From positions 1,078,437-1,142,436 of the forward strand of contig NC_133483.1 of NCBI RefSeq assembly GCF_025370935.1: DNA of 64,000 bases, written 5' to 3'. The notes below the pieces were generated by a model, which worked only from the letters and a program-made list of their open reading frames with translations, searched no databases and was not told where the DNA came from. Positions 32,364 through 46,900 of the stretch are shown piece by piece (positions within the stretch are counted from its first letter, which is position 1; every line of letters begins with the position of its first letter). The stretch is from Choristoneura fumiferana. Its lineage: Eukaryota; Arthropoda; Insecta; Lepidoptera; Tortricidae. Made by a program: the position numbers and the translations under genes.

Positions 32364-33000
32364 CTTATATCATAGTAAAAGAGAACAAGTAGGCTCACTA
32401 CGAACAAAAGTACATCGCGCGGCTTAAATGTGTGCGCGCCAGTTGGCGGCGGTACGCACGCACCCGCCGCACGCACACACTGATAATTTAAGGAGGATTA
32501 AGTTTTCTTTAGTCAAGTCAAGGCTGCGCTGCCGTCAGTGCTGCACTTTGCGATTTTAGGTCGTTTGTCTTGTGCTCGCATCGCGAGATGATCACCTTTT
32601 ACGTTCGCGTAGGTACTCGTACTTACGTATTTTTTGTAATAGGTATAGTTGTAAATTAGTGGTATATAAGTGTAGTGTAATAGTTTTGTGCAAGGACACA
32701 TAAAAAATAATAGATACCTACCTACTTATAAACAATATAGTTATAGTATTATGTGTAGGTAAACATGAGTCATCACCGTTCCGGCAAATTTATAAATAAT
32801 ATTTTTAAATTTAGTATAATAATAATAATATAACGGCATAGAATCGGTCTTGTTTCTCTAGACACAGACATTAGACAATTTTAAGTTAACCTTCGTACTA
32901 CAATTATTTGCCGGTAGGTAATTAATCTAAAATAGACGTTGACAAAGTCTCCGAAAGGGTCGGAGTGGACCTACTTGTTCTCTTTTACTATGCTTATATC
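32364..33000. mobile_element. DNA element with 35-bp terminal inverted repeats, 637 bp
   Basis: catagtaaaagagaacaagt at 32371-32390 pairs with acttgttctcttttactatg at 32973-32992, with further matching outside. The interior has a CpG-rich patch (32415-32480). No coding capacity. Confidence 0.8.
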
Positions 33001-34038
33001 GTACTGGTGATCATGTCAGCTAGAAAAACATAAAACACTGGTAGAAGGCCTTTTCCCTCTATGATTTATTTGATTAATCATGGTTCCCTAACGTATGATT
33101 GCCAAAACACTTATCCATATTAATAATTTACTTTCTAAAAAAAAAGTTATATTTAATGTAATTTAATTCATACTAGTTTATTATTTTGTTAATTTATTTG
33201 TAGTTTGAATTTACAACAATATTTTTAGGTTATTGATTTTTAAGTCTTTTGTACCTACCTGAAAATTTTATTTGGCAAGCCATTATTTATGGCTAAATAC
33301 GCGAAACAATCAATATTGCTATCCAACCAACCTATGTATACCGTATAAAGATTTTGATTCTGATAAAAAATTCGAACAGCCTGTAGCCACAAAATAGCTG
33401 GCAAATACAATATTGCTTAACGCGCGGCGCAGGCGCTGCGGTTAACGAAAGTTTCATACTTATCAAACTCTTCCTCGCCGCATTGTTCACAGTTTTATTA
33501 TACTTACAGCTTCGCCACCACGGCACCATTGTGTAAAACTCCCCATTGTCTCCGATGGAAATCGATGATTATGTGAAAATATCAGCATCGATAAATGTCT
33601 GAAGATACATTATCGTGTTTGAATAAGCTCAGCATCCAAACTATCACATGTTAATTCACATACGAGAGAGATCGCGTAATCGGAACGTATAAAATGTCAA
33701 ATCAAATGCCATCGCAATTATCTTTTCAATGTAACTGACGGACTAATTCATTTTATAAGGAAAGGAATAAGTAGAACCATTTTTTTTAACCGGGAAACTA
33801 CAGTGATTTTCAGCGACTGCTCCAAATTCAAATTCAAAATTCAAATGATTTATTCAGTAAATAGCAATACTTTTACACGTCATTTTTAAACTACCAAAGA
33901 TCATTGCCATAGCAGAAAGTCATACTCCAAAATATAATACAGTACAATGACTCTTTATTGTATACCACAAATAGTAAGCGATACAGAAAACAGGTAGGTA
34001 CACAGAGAGAAAATTACAAGGTACAGTTTGATTAATTC

Positions 34039-34590
34039 GAGTTAACACTTGACAGATGGGCGTGCCTTCAGTCAATTTTCAACTTTGACGTCATACAAAT
34101 AAAGCCATTTTTAGTATACCCACGTTTACAGATTATGTAATAGTACATTGTGTCTTAAGGGCGGTAAATAAGGAATTACGAACGAGTGTCTATTAGAAGC
34201 CCGAAGTCGTAGAATGAGGGCTTTAATGAGTCGATGTTCGTAATTCTAGTACCGCCCATGCGACATACAATGTTTTTCATCACATTTGCGAGTAAAATTG
34301 TATATTTGTAAAAGAAAAACAAATATTTTTTCAAAAATTGCCGATACCGTTGATTGCGCTCTTGGCAGCGCCCTTCGCAGCACACTATGCAGTAACAAAC
34401 TCATTTACCAACCTTGGGCTTCATGGCAAGCACATTAAGGTCGAGGGTTTTATTTGGGGGGTTGCAACCAAGGTAGCCTGTATGTTACGACACTGTTTAC
34501 GAGCAAGTGTGATGAAAAAACTATTTTATTTGTATGACCTCAAAGTTGAACATTGACTGAAGGCACGCCCATCTACCAAGTGTTAACTCC
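34039..34590. mobile_element. DNA element with 65-bp terminal inverted repeats
   Basis: Left end gagttaacacttgacagatg, right end complement of the same (accaagtgttaactc), extending through the shared gggcgtgccttcagtcaa and tcatacaaataaa. The interior (34139-34530) is shared with 1168-1620. No transposase frame. Confidence 0.85.
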
Positions 34591-35869
34591 AAGTAATCAT
34601 ACTGTAAGCAATAGGCGGCCTTATCGTTTAAGAACACAAATACAAACAAATGAGCTGTTTAAGAATAAAAGTAAATTAGTTATTTCTTTCCTTTTATCCT
34701 TATTAAATAAAAGTTTACAATATATACTTGTAGGCTGGGTCAATGTTGACTCTCAACGCAAACACGGCTTCATATCAAGCGGAACCCTCTTACAGTAATT
34801 ACATGACTCGCCGATTCGAATCAATCTACTCAATAACCATAACTATTATACTTATTTGGTAACACAATCACCTGTGAAAGCCTCTTTGTAAAAGTGGAAG
34901 ATCATCCCATCAAATCATTGTGCTGCATTGTCACAGTGCAAACCTCTCGATGAAATAAACATTCATCTTTATAACAGTTGGTTATAGAGCCTACATTTCA
35001 TCGGCATTCGTATTACCGTAAGTTAATAATTTTAGGGTCCCGTACCCAGTGGTGCTAATAGGTCCTATTGTTGTTCCACGGTTCATTCTAGTTTTCTAAA
35101 GTTTTTAGCTGTAGGTAATACTCGATTTATGATTGACCGCGATAAAAATGAGTAATACTCTGTGTTTTTTTTAATTTTAGTTCATGTTAGGTATAAAATT
35201 ATATTTTCTATTTAAAAATCTAATTCTATTCAGATTTACATTCAATATTTGTTCAGGCACCTGTGTTTTACAATATTATCCAATTGGCCTCAGTCCACTT
35301 AAGTTAAAAATCTAAAATATTTTTTCAGATCAGAAACATTGATCCATTTCTTTTTAATAGGTACGTTTTAATTTTTTTTACAGGAAGTTTGCTCAAAAAA
35401 TGTAAGAATTATTAAAATATAAAAAGTTTTCGGGTATGCTGGACTTGATTCGAATCCACATTTCTTGACTACCAAGTATGCTAACGAACTGCACTACGTG
35501 TCGCCCCGAACCAACCCACCTGAAAACATAAATCACTTGCCTGTGCTAATAATGACGTGTAGTGCCATCTATCGCAACTATCGTAACTATTTATTCCCCA
35601 CCCATTCCGAAAAAGTGCAAGTGCCAACGCGGTGCAATTGGTAGCATATTCGACTCGTATATCCAAAAAAGACCAAAAACTATTTCGTTAAAAAAATACT
35701 CTACGGTACGGAACACTTTGCATACGAGTCCGATTCACTCTTGGCTTGTTTTTTTCGGCCGTCATGTAACACCTTTTCAGTGTAGCCACATATTTGATAA
35801 ACGCAATGACTTATCAATAGTGACCCAAAGGTGACCCGGTGATGGTGAAAGTCCAAGTTCCGGCATAAT

Positions 35870-36044
35870 CTGACACCTGTATATGCGAAGATGATCGTGC
35901 GCGCGCGCCGACTCACGCGCTCATTCGCCGCGCGACGGAGGAAAGCTGCGCGCGCATCGGAACATATGAGCAAGATTTCTATTGCATAATTTATAATGTG
36001 CCTGTGTAGTGCAACAATGGATAAAGTTTGATAAAAGTGCAAAA
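35870..36044 (+). promoter_or_regulatory. CpG-rich stretch upstream of the Spätzle-family start, probable promoter/5' UTR
   Basis: A locally GC-rich, CpG-dense block (about 35895-35960, runs of gcgcgc) in an otherwise AT-rich region, directly upstream of the first coding exon. No clear TATA box or initiator could be assigned; the transcription start is not determined. Confidence 0.3.
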
Positions 36045-36509
36045 ATGGGGTTCCTTAAGCTTTTATTCGTGTTAGCTGTTGTTGTATCAGCTGAGGATGA
36101 TTTACAAGACTTTGAGTTTGCGCCGAATGAGGCTGGAGAGATAATGTTGGCGCAGGAGTCGCGGCATTACCAGACTTTTGTGAAACCCCCCGTCAGAATT
36201 GTGAAGCCGAGTGGAGTGACAAACTCCCATCGGCCACAGTACAACCTAGATTCCTTGGAGAACTTTGAAGACGTGACGACGAAGCGGAGTGTGAAGACGT
36301 ATAAGTCTTCGCATAAGTTGCGCGCAAAGGATGGGATGATCAGGGATGCGGTGTTAAGGGCGTTGGAGAGAAAGGACCAAGTTGGCAAGTTTGCTCAGAT
36401 CCTGCCGATCATCAGGGCGATGTCTGGGAACCAGAGGGTGGCGTTGGCTTCCCTTGTTGCCAGCCAGGTCAGCACGCCGCCAGGCCGGCAGCCGCTCAAT
36501 CTGTCACAG
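36045..36509 (+). CDS. Spätzle-family gene, exon 1: signal peptide and prodomain start
   Basis: ATG in context aaaaATGg, hydrophobic core LLFVLAVVVSA, then an acidic mature start EDDLQDFEF. Basic sites TTKRSVK could be processed. The segment from RDAVLRALERKDQVGKF looks helical. Donor gtaaac at 36510, phase 0; the frame runs six codons into the intron before a stop, which is readthrough. Confidence 0.9.
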
Positions 36510-37889
36510 GTAAACACATTGATTTTATAAATTAACATAACCGATTTAAAAATATTCTCTGAATGCGGCAATAGCTAGTTATATCCTTTTTGCACCCGTT
36601 ATGGAAAGCATACAGTTGCCATTTTCTTCGACGTGAGATAAATCTGGAGACACCAAGTTGGTGTTTTTTTCCCGCTTCAGTTTCGGCGTGCTAATAACAT
36701 GTTGTCCTCCTTTTTTAATAGGCATAATGCCATAAGCCAAATATTGTGTTAAATAAGGTCGTCTACGTAAAATTACTAATTAGTAAAAATTATTTTCGAA
36801 ATGAAAGATGAACAATAAAATGTTTTAAACTATTGCGATTATCACTTATAATCAAACGTCAGGGTAATTTTAGGTATATTTAAGTCGTGCATAAATCTCG
36901 AGTGTGTTATTAATTAAAAGGTAGTAAATTCAAGTTTTAAAGCTATTAGGATTTAGGTGCATGATTTTCCCGAACTCTATCCAAATAATATCTGAATTCG
37001 TCCAGCAGCCCTGTTGTGAAGAAGTGACAAACATACTAACTCTTACACATGCAGGAACTTATTCAGGAATTTTAATAAAGGAATAGCTAAAATTCTTTAA
37101 GACTGGCTGAGATATTGCGTCAAACAAATATTAAAAAGATTTTCACAATTTTAAAATTAGACTTAAATAATAATATTATGGAGCTAGTGCCTATTGAATT
37201 GTACTATTAAAATGTACTTCCTGATTTTTGTAACACTTTAACGGTTTTCCCATTAGGAATTATTTATAGTCGCGGAATAAATTGTAAAGGTATTGAAAAT
37301 TTCACATTACATGATAATTGCTTGTATAAAGCACGCATCACAGGATCATAATCATACTTTTTTTCTGTGTTCTGATTTCAGTATTGGTTGGTACAACATC
37401 AAAATTAATTGTGCCACAAATCATATAATGATATGAATTTTGTATGTTAACTAGATTGTGCCCACCCGTGCGGTTGTAAACTCCCTATTCTGTGAGAATT
37501 CCCTTAAAACTGTCAAAGTCAAAATTTCTTTATTGAATTCAGGCTATAACAAGCACTTATGAATGTCAAAAAAATCTATCTCTTTTTTCTTTGTCTTTAA
37601 ACAGTTTTGAATTTTTTTGGCATATTTCTTCGAAAACCAATCCTTGTATTCGTTGTAATTGAAATTAAGCCAACAAAGTGTAGGTAAATCAATTCAATTT
37701 ATTTGCATATAGGACTATTTACATATATTTTATAAGTCTCCCAGCGCTTTCCTAAAGACCACCAATATCAGGACGAATGCACCACGAGAAACAATTTATT
37801 TCTTAACGGTCATAATTTTACATTGATTCGCGCTCAACGTAAAAAGTAATGTTGTTGTTGAAACAAAATAGCAACAAAATGCAAAATCT

Positions 37890-37937
<48 letters not shown>

Positions 37938-40900
37938 CACATATTCGATACAAAATGCATTGAGAAGGAAAACATAATGAAAGAACATCGAATAGTACAT
38001 AAATTGGAATCCACTCAGCATAGTAATGCGGCAAGCCGCTTTTAATATGAAAATTAAAAAGTTAATTTCAAAATCAAAATTTAGTTAATTTGGGTATTTT
38101 AACATGATTTACAGACGAGATTGGAGCCTAAATTAAGCAAAAGTATGCTTGTGTCAGGAGACACCGCTCCTCTATAACAATAAAAGGTTTTTTTTTTTCT
38201 TTATTCGGCTGGATGGCAAACGAGCAAGTGGGTCTCCTGATGATAAGAGATCACCACCGCCCATAGACACTTACCAGGGGGATTGTAGATGCGTTGCCAA
38301 CCTAGAGGTTTAAGATGGGATACCTCAAGTGCCAGTAATTTCACCGGCTGTCTTGCTATCCACGCCGAAACACAACAGTGCAAGCACTGCTGCTTCACGG
38401 CAGGATTGCGGCGAGCAAGATGGTGGTAGCAATCCAGGCGGACCTTGCACATGGTCCTACCACCTGCAGTAATCCATAATAAACTAGAACTTAACAATAG
38501 AGCTGTCCTGTCTTAATATTTTTTTTATATTTTTATTTTTAATCAATAACATAAAAATATTACGTAAAATATTCTCCAAAATAAAAAACCCTTCTTCCTA
38601 CCTACTCATTGTTAGTCACAGCGTAACAGAACTATCCGCCACATGCTGCGATCTTACCAAATATTTGCAATACCGGTTGACAAGTGAAACCGTTCCAAAA
38701 GTTCCAAAACCTTTTATACGAATCACTTTCGTCTAGAGGAATTTTTTGATCACTATCTTCACTATTTCGGTCAAACACAGTATTTAGTTTTCAAATATAT
38801 GGGGGAAAAACATACATTTTTATTGGACTGCCTCACGGCATGTTTTCGAACCATGGCACTGTTTTTCGAACTCGTATGTTTTCAAAATTGCATCTGCGAA
38901 AATAAATGTGTAGATGGGATTTTGTTTTTAGTTGTAGCAATGTGAGTGTCGGATCAAAGCTAATAATTAGTTCATTTCAAATAATAACGGGTGTGGCCTG
39001 TAATACGAGCAAAAAATTAAAACATAGATCGTCCTCGTCCAACTGAACAACATTAGTTCAGCGACTTTTTAAAATAATGGAGTCTGAATTTTCCTTTTTT
39101 CATACAAATTAAATATTTCTATCAATGTACGCCATCCTAGTAAGAACACAACTGACGTCGCCTGTCACGCTACAAACATCAAGCATTTTGCTTTACATTG
39201 CTTCTTTGAATAAATTTAAAAGTGTAATAAAAATTAAAAAACGAATTATTTTTAAAAGTCGCTGAACTATTGTTGTTCAGTTTGAGGAGTATGATCTGTG
39301 TTTTAGTTATTTGCTCGTATTACAGGCCACACCCGGTATAAACATGGTAAAACATTTTTGTAAAAAAGTCAAAAACCGACAGCCTTAACAAAAACTTTAA
39401 TAAAAACCAAAAAGGAAAAACACGTCCAGTGAACTAGAACCTAGAACTCTGTTAGGTAACAAAAAACCACAGAATATATAATAGTACTAAACGTAAAAAA
39501 CTAAAAACTAAAACTAAAAACGAAAACTTCAACAGTCAGGACCCGTTACTTGGAATTTTTGAGCTCGTTATGATTTTGAATGAATCCCGACTGTTGAAAT
39601 TTAAGTTATTTAACAGATTTCTAGACTACATAGATTTTTCCTTTTTAGGGTTCCGTAGGTAGCCAAAATGGCAAAAATGGAACCCTTATAGTTTCGCCAT
39701 GTCTGTCTGTCTGTCTGTCCGTCCACTGCTTTGCTCAGGGACTATCAATGCTTGAAAGCTGTAATTTTGCACGAAAATGTGTGTAAACTATGCCGACAAA
39801 ATGGCACAATAAAAAATAAAAATATTTTTTTATTTATTTATTTAAATTTCTCATCCAACCTTGTATTGTGGGGTATCTTTGGATAGGTCTTTTAAAACTA
39901 TTACAGAGTTGCTAAAACGATTTTTCGATTCAGTGATTTGTTTGCAAAATATTCAACTTTAAAGTGCAAATTTTCATTGAAATCGAGCGTCCCCCCTCTA
40001 AACAGGTGGGTGGAAAAATTTGAAAACATTCAGGATGGTAGTAAGTATATCAAACTTACATGGAAAACTATAGCGGTTAAGATGTCTTGAGAATTATTAG
40101 TAGTTTAAGAGTAAATAGCAGCCTAAGGTATAAAATATACCTGAACTTGAAATATTCCGTATAAAATACTAAATCCTTAGAAACATATTACTTCATTTTT
40201 TCGTATTGGCTACGGAACCCTATTACGGGCGTGTCCGACATGCTCTTGGCCGGTTTTAGTTTTTCATTGAAAAATTATTTAAATTAGTCGGACTTTTTGA
40301 TTCTTTTGTAACATTAAAAAGGCTGGATGGTTGTGGTAAATCTGATAGTACGAATAATAGCATAATTTCGCTTGTCGTGGAGTAATTACGCTCATAAGTA
40401 TCTTTGCTAGGGTGTCTAAGAGTAGCATGCGTGCCAAATTCCTCATGCGTGAAGGAAAAAACGCCATATTATGAGGAAGTGTCGTGCGTGCTAGCGTTTC
40501 AGCATCAGTTAAAGCAGACAAAGCAGATGACTCTTTTAAATCTTCTTCCTTATTTAAGAGTTACACTCTTGTCGGTGTAGCCGATGAATGGCTCTCCACC
40601 TCCCTACTCAAAGCTGCCTCCTTAATCTCCTTATACGACATGACGGCTACCTTCTGTTTTATTTGCTTTGTATAACAATTTTCCGTCTCCCCCTTTTTGC
40701 TTCCCTTCCACATTTCCTTCTAAGATGACATTTATGAACTCATCATGTCGTATAAGATGACCAATCATTTTTCCTCTCCGATTCTCTATTGTTTCTATTA
40801 ATGGTCTCTTCTCTTCCACTCTTTCCAAAACCTCTTCATTGGTCAGTCTTTTAAATAGGAAGATGAAATTGCAGAAAGACTGACCTTTTGTCGATAAAAT

Positions 40901-43900
40901 GATATTACGACACCGACGTTGATATTAATCATAATCATCTAAGTAATTAACCTTTCAACTATGATTTGCAAATGTCTTTACTTTTTTGAAGATTAGATAA
41001 TTAATTTTAACATAAACGGCCTGCAAATTTAGTTATTTTGTCATATTTACAAGTACTTCTCAATCTGCAAATTTAAACGGGAGTAATCGTGATGCAAAAA
41101 GATGGGCAGACGATAAGCAAGACTGGAAAAGTGGAGAGGAGGCCTATGTCCGAAATCGGGCGCTATCGGGGCTGTTATAGAATCGTGATGCCGTGGTGGC
41201 CTAGTGGATTGTCCCTAAGGCCTGCCAAGCAGTGGATAGTGGGTTAAAAACCCGGGCTCGTAGCTTTGAGTATTTTTCAAAATAATGTGTTATTATTTTG
41301 ATGGTATCCTTTCATTTCACTTTTATTCTTTTTTTACAAATTATTCATGTTTCATTTGGCCAAATGCTTTTTATTCTGTAACTGTACACTATTCAGGATT
41401 TATTTTAAGACCATTGTGTAGAACTCTATAGGATAGGTTAAGTGAGGTTAGTTTTACAAAGATCCTGAAACATTTACAGTTTCGGAGTACAATACATTGG
41501 GCCTAATGAATCATTTGCACGACTAATCATTTGTAAAATAGTAGATTGTACAACAAGAGCATAAAACGAGCCATTTTAACCGAGGCGTTCATATAGCCAC
41601 CCGAGCTGGTACGGCGAGGGTAGATAGACACGTCGAGGGGAAAATGGGTTTAATGCTCGAGTTTTACACTCTGCTTTTCACTTCGATGGCGAGGAAATGA
41701 AATAGCAACAGTGGGAACAATGATTCACTTTCTATGTACCTTTTATTTTTTATGCATTATTATAATCATTCCATTTTTTATTTTACTCATTTATTATGAT
41801 TGATTTGAATGATTTTTAGTTTTATATAAATTAAAACTTTTTTGTTTGTGGCTGTTGACACCTGATTACCTTGGTCTTAAGTTGGTCTTAGACGAAGATT
41901 TTATTTTATGCACTAGAGCATAAAAAGTCATTTTATGTCGCCTAGATACAGCATAAACACGAACTTTACGAGCATGAGAAGTGAAAAAAATGTTTTTGTT
42001 AGACCATTCAGTATTCATTATAGTGTACACTTTAAATATCGATCAACGGTTCACTAATGTCAAACCAAAACATTTTTTTCCTACCGCGCCAAAGGCAAAT
42101 GGCATAAGGATGGGACACAAATCTAGAAAATGACCGAGATAAAACAATAACTGACAGGAAAGCGTGTGTCAATCGATTATGACACGAGTGGACGTACTTT
42201 CCATTTTATACGATTACTAAACTTCCTTGGACGGGTTTAAGCGTTTTGTAAAGTTTGCCATCGCAAATTCTAACGCGTAGCAATGTAACGGAACGAATCT
42301 GAAATTCGAAAGAGCATGCTGTTAGCTTTAAAACTACCGTGAGATTAATTATAGTATGAAATTTTGTTCCATTATTGTTACGTCTGTGAGAAGATGATTA
42401 AATTAAGCTTTTTAATTTCTTTAGCCAGTTCCAGAATGACAAACCCTAATTATAGCAAACTATGTTTTATTCCAGACGTCCAGCTATCTTTGTACCAAAT
42501 TTCTTTCAAATTAATCCCACCGTTTTTATGTAAAAGTGTAACAAATAAAGTTATTCCCGTGGGAATTGCCGAAAATTCAATTGTATGGTTTATGTCAATC
42601 AAATTTATAGAAAGGGTAAATAAAGACGCCATTAACCCGACCACAGACATTTAATGATGTAAAATCTAGAACCTATTGCAAAATAAAATCTGTTCCGTAA
42701 ATCGATTAATTTATTAATTGAATAGATCAAAGTATTTTTGTCTATTTTATTATTTACAATACTTGATTTAATTCCAAAGACTGTTTATTCAATTATAAAA
42801 GCAGTATCTAAGTATTTTTTTTAATTTTAAGGTAAATAAATAATAATCGCTTATTCAATCGCGTATTAACCGATTTAAAAAAAGTAAAATTTTCCACCAT
42901 CTCTACGCAAGTCAATGCTACTACAGATTATACACGAGTTTCATTCAAGAATTTACTTAATTTATTTAATTTATTATTTATTTAATTTAATTTACATTAT
43001 TTATTTTGACGAAGATTTTTCAAATGCAAATTAAATATTGAAATCAAGTGAATTTTGGTGAAAAAAGTGATTAGAAGTCTAGTTAAAAGACACGAATTAT
43101 AGATAAATCTGTTATTAATTCAATCCAGTGGGTGTTTAAACAAGAATATTGATGAAATCGGTTTGTTTACATTTTCCGTAAATTGGATTAGCATAACGTA
43201 TAGTCATCATTGACTTTACATTTAAAACAACCACAGCAAATTCCATAACCTGAACCCAGCGGTTGAGATTTGAGTAATTCAAAAAAATTCTAATTTATAA
43301 TATTAGGGGGTAAGATTCTGTTAGTTCTTTTAGATTTAGGGATACCTGTATAATTATAACTAAAACATCCAACACAAGTAATGTTAAGAGAAATTTTTAT
43401 AAAACATAGGCACGGTCTTGGTACGGTAATCACGAAGGTAAATATACCGCTACAAGCTTCGGAAGTACTGCAACTCTACATGAAAACGCGTATTAACACG
43501 ACCCATTGCCAAACATCTTTTACATCCTTCGGGAGCATTGAAATTTCAACACTAACGTCTATAAAATAACATCTATGGTTATAAGGCAGTAGATACGCAC
43601 ATACGTCTTTAAACTCGTTAACTCTTAACAATACAGCAGTGCCTAAAAAACCGTGCACCTATTTTGCGACACTGGATGAAATTGCTCCCACGACTCACTT
43701 TTTACTTTTCCGTTTCTCGTATAATGTTGCAATTACTTGTGTGAACGGGAAATTAGGTGGAAAAAAGGCGTTAGGACATCGCGTGAGTGATATTTGTTGC
43801 TACATTATGTAGGAAAGAAGTGAAGATTTGAAGTGTTGATTGTATGTCGACGATTGCATTGCTTGAGCCAATCTATAGTTTGTTCAACGACGCAGTTATA

Positions 43901-46900
43901 AAAAATATAAAAAATTTGGGGTTTCTTAATTCAGTACAAATGCAGTCTGTTATTTATATTTAAGCAATTATTAAATTAATAATATCGATATTATAGTAGA
44001 ATGTCAACTACGATATCGGGGTTTTCAAGAAAAGGCCTTAATTTTTTTTAAACCGGCAACAGAACAATGACTCTCCTTGAGTTGTTGGTACTCATGGACG
44101 GTGGTGATTATTTCCCATCAGATGACCCATATAATCGTTTGCCACCCTCTCAGAATAAAAAATATCAATATATCAAAAGCACCCGCTCCAATTCAACGTA
44201 AGTTTAGAGCTGCAAAAAAAATTAAGCAACTTGTTCGCTTTACGGCTTCGCAATGTAACTCAACTTGCTCGATTTTCTCACAGGTTTAAACTGGGCTTAA
44301 ACGAGTATTTTACGCGTGAAAACGCGACAAAAAACGTCCCCGTTCTATCTAGAGAATGAAATCTGCCGGATGGAAGTGTGCCACTTCGAACAATACATGA
44401 TTAATAAAATACACGACAAAGATTAAACGTAATTAGACGAGGAAAAGCCTATTAGTTTGAACACGTAATAGATGGAAAATTGTAATTAATGCAATTGGCT
44501 CGACATCCGCAAAAATTAAAACGAATGATAATAGACTAAGTTGTGTCCTAAAACATTCTTATTAGTCCGTCAATTAAATTAAAAATTGCCCATAATTATG
44601 GTTGTGTCTTGTGTAGTGTTGTCTATTGTTGTGTTGTAAATAGATGTATTTCTTTCCTTCTTTCTTTACATGTTTTTATTTTCTTTTGTCAAAAAAAATT
44701 TTTTAAATACTACAAGAATGAAACAGTTAACAAAAAACGCATACATTCAAAATTCTATTCTTAAAACAGTTATAGTGTCGTTTTCGAAATAGATGTGCTA
44801 AATTATATTTGAACTTCACGAGCTTTACGCTTGCAGGAAAATATAGCGACGAAAGCTCCCGAAGTTCCCTATTGGCACGGGAACCGAGGGGTAATTACGG
44901 CTCAAGCCTTCTCTTTCTGAGAGGCGACGCTTGTTCTCAGCAGTGGGATATATATAAGCTGGGATGGGATGAGAAATTTCTGAATAAAATGCCTATGTGA
45001 TAATATGCGTACAGAACAAAATTTTGTCCTTCATTTTAAACGAACTAAAACAATTTCTTTGCTCATTCATATTACTTCATTTTAGTTTTAATATAAACCT
45101 TCGCAAAGTAACGCCTGATTCAATAAATTCTTCATTTTGACGTATCAAGGGTTCCGTTTTTGCCAAAAAACTAATAACACTGAACCAAAATGTTTGACCC
45201 TCACACGCTCTCATCAAGACGATTCTGCACCAATCTCCGCAAACTTCTCCTGTCGGGCTTGTTGCCGAACATGGCTCTCGTATCGCTCTAGTCAGCCACG
45301 AAAGACATACGCATGGACCTACGAATGTGGACCTGTATAACTCAAAATACAACTGTTACTGTAGGGTCTACCATGCTTGCCTTCATCTGTTACGTAACAG
45401 TACCTATAGGTAACTATTAAATAATTGTACCACATACTACATACACCATGGCTCGTTAATTTCTGCTTGCATACTCTAAAACGTTATTTAAACACTGTTT
45501 ATTTTTGAATTTCATCTCGGACTTCACTTTATTCTTTTCAGTGGTCATATTGGCCACTTACAGTTGTTACATCTCTTGCTAGCAATATTTAGTTGTTGTT
45601 TCATTGATTTGGTCACCAGCTCGTGTATAAATGTCACCTCCGTTTTCTGTCACTATCATTTTGTTATTATCACCATCATCCCGTGTCTTTTCTATACCCT
45701 CTGTTCAGTAGAGTTGCTTCTCAGGGATGTCTAATATTGTAATTTATTTGATTAGTCCAGGCGTTTTCAACCTTTTGGTGTTAACGGCACACTTTTCGTT
45801 CATCATAGTTTTACGGCACACCAGTAAAAATAGCCAAGTGCGAGTCGGACTGGCGCGTAGAGTACCTATAAAGGGTTCAGTACATATACCCATAATATGT
45901 ATAACATAACGAACAGCGGAGGCTTATTAATAGGGTCTCGTTGACACCTTTTGTACGAATCGCATACACTTCGCTTCGATCGCGGCACACCTGAAAATAT
46001 ACGCGGCCGCGGCACTCCGGTTGAAAACCTCTGGATTAGACGAATATAAAAAAAATAATTAATGTATGTTCCGAGGTATTAAATCGTTAATAATCAGTCA
46101 TTTCATTAGAGCGACTACTACAAAAATAGCTCCAATTAAATGAACAAACTTCATTTACAGGAATATGAGTGAATAAATGCATAAACCAGTAACAGTTACT
46201 ATTCATAAAATATCTTCTTTTATTTCCGCAGTCTGAGTAATTACTGAAGTCATCGGATTCTGTATCCGTCGTGCTCGGTCGGAGACCAGTTATTTCTCTC
46301 TAAACATTAATATTAATGCCATGTTCTAATCATGTCGGCCATAGTCGTCACTTTACATAAATTATTCATTTATAGCTTCATTACGCCTAAGTATGCATAT
46401 AATCGGTAATTAGCATGATAATTCGTCAATAAGTATTTTGAAGTTTTGAAAAAAAAAGTTCAGCCAAAATCATGACTATTCGTTCATCCTGTTAATGTTA
46501 TAAGCGTGAAAGTTTTTGGGTGTGTGCATTACTATTTCACACGCAAATTTTAAACCAAAAAAATATATACAAGGTGCTTTTTAATGCATTTGGAATATTT
46601 CAGCGAGTTACTTGGGTATACCTAGACAAACCGTCCAATTAGGTAAGTCCAACTTCGAGAAGGAAGTCAATCGTCGAATCCAACTCGGATGGGCAGCGTT
46701 TGGGGAAACTCCGCAATGTCTTTTCGTCCAAAATTCCTCAGTGCCTTAAGACGAAAGTCTTTAACCAATGTGTGTTGCTAGTGATGCCATGGATCCGAGA
46801 CGTGGTGCTTTACTTTAGGCCTTATAAATAGGCTCAGAGTTGCTCAGCGAGCTATGGAGAGAGCTATGCTTGGGGTTTCTCTACGGGATCGAATCAGAAA

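Larger units (their letters stand above)
27881..36044. other. Intergenic region between the receptor kinase and Spätzle-family genes
   Basis: No coding exon recognised. It contains two S1 SINEs, one S3 SINE, family A and B elements and two terminal-inverted-repeat elements listed separately. 27881-28786, 29108-29827, 33001-34038 and 34591-35870 hold no feature I can support beyond weak tRNA-like sequence near 35435-35515. Confidence 0.65.

Noticed and set aside
36009..36044. Upstream GTG-initiated extension of the Spätzle-family protein
   Set aside because: Eukaryotic initiation and the signal peptide both favour the ATG at 36045.
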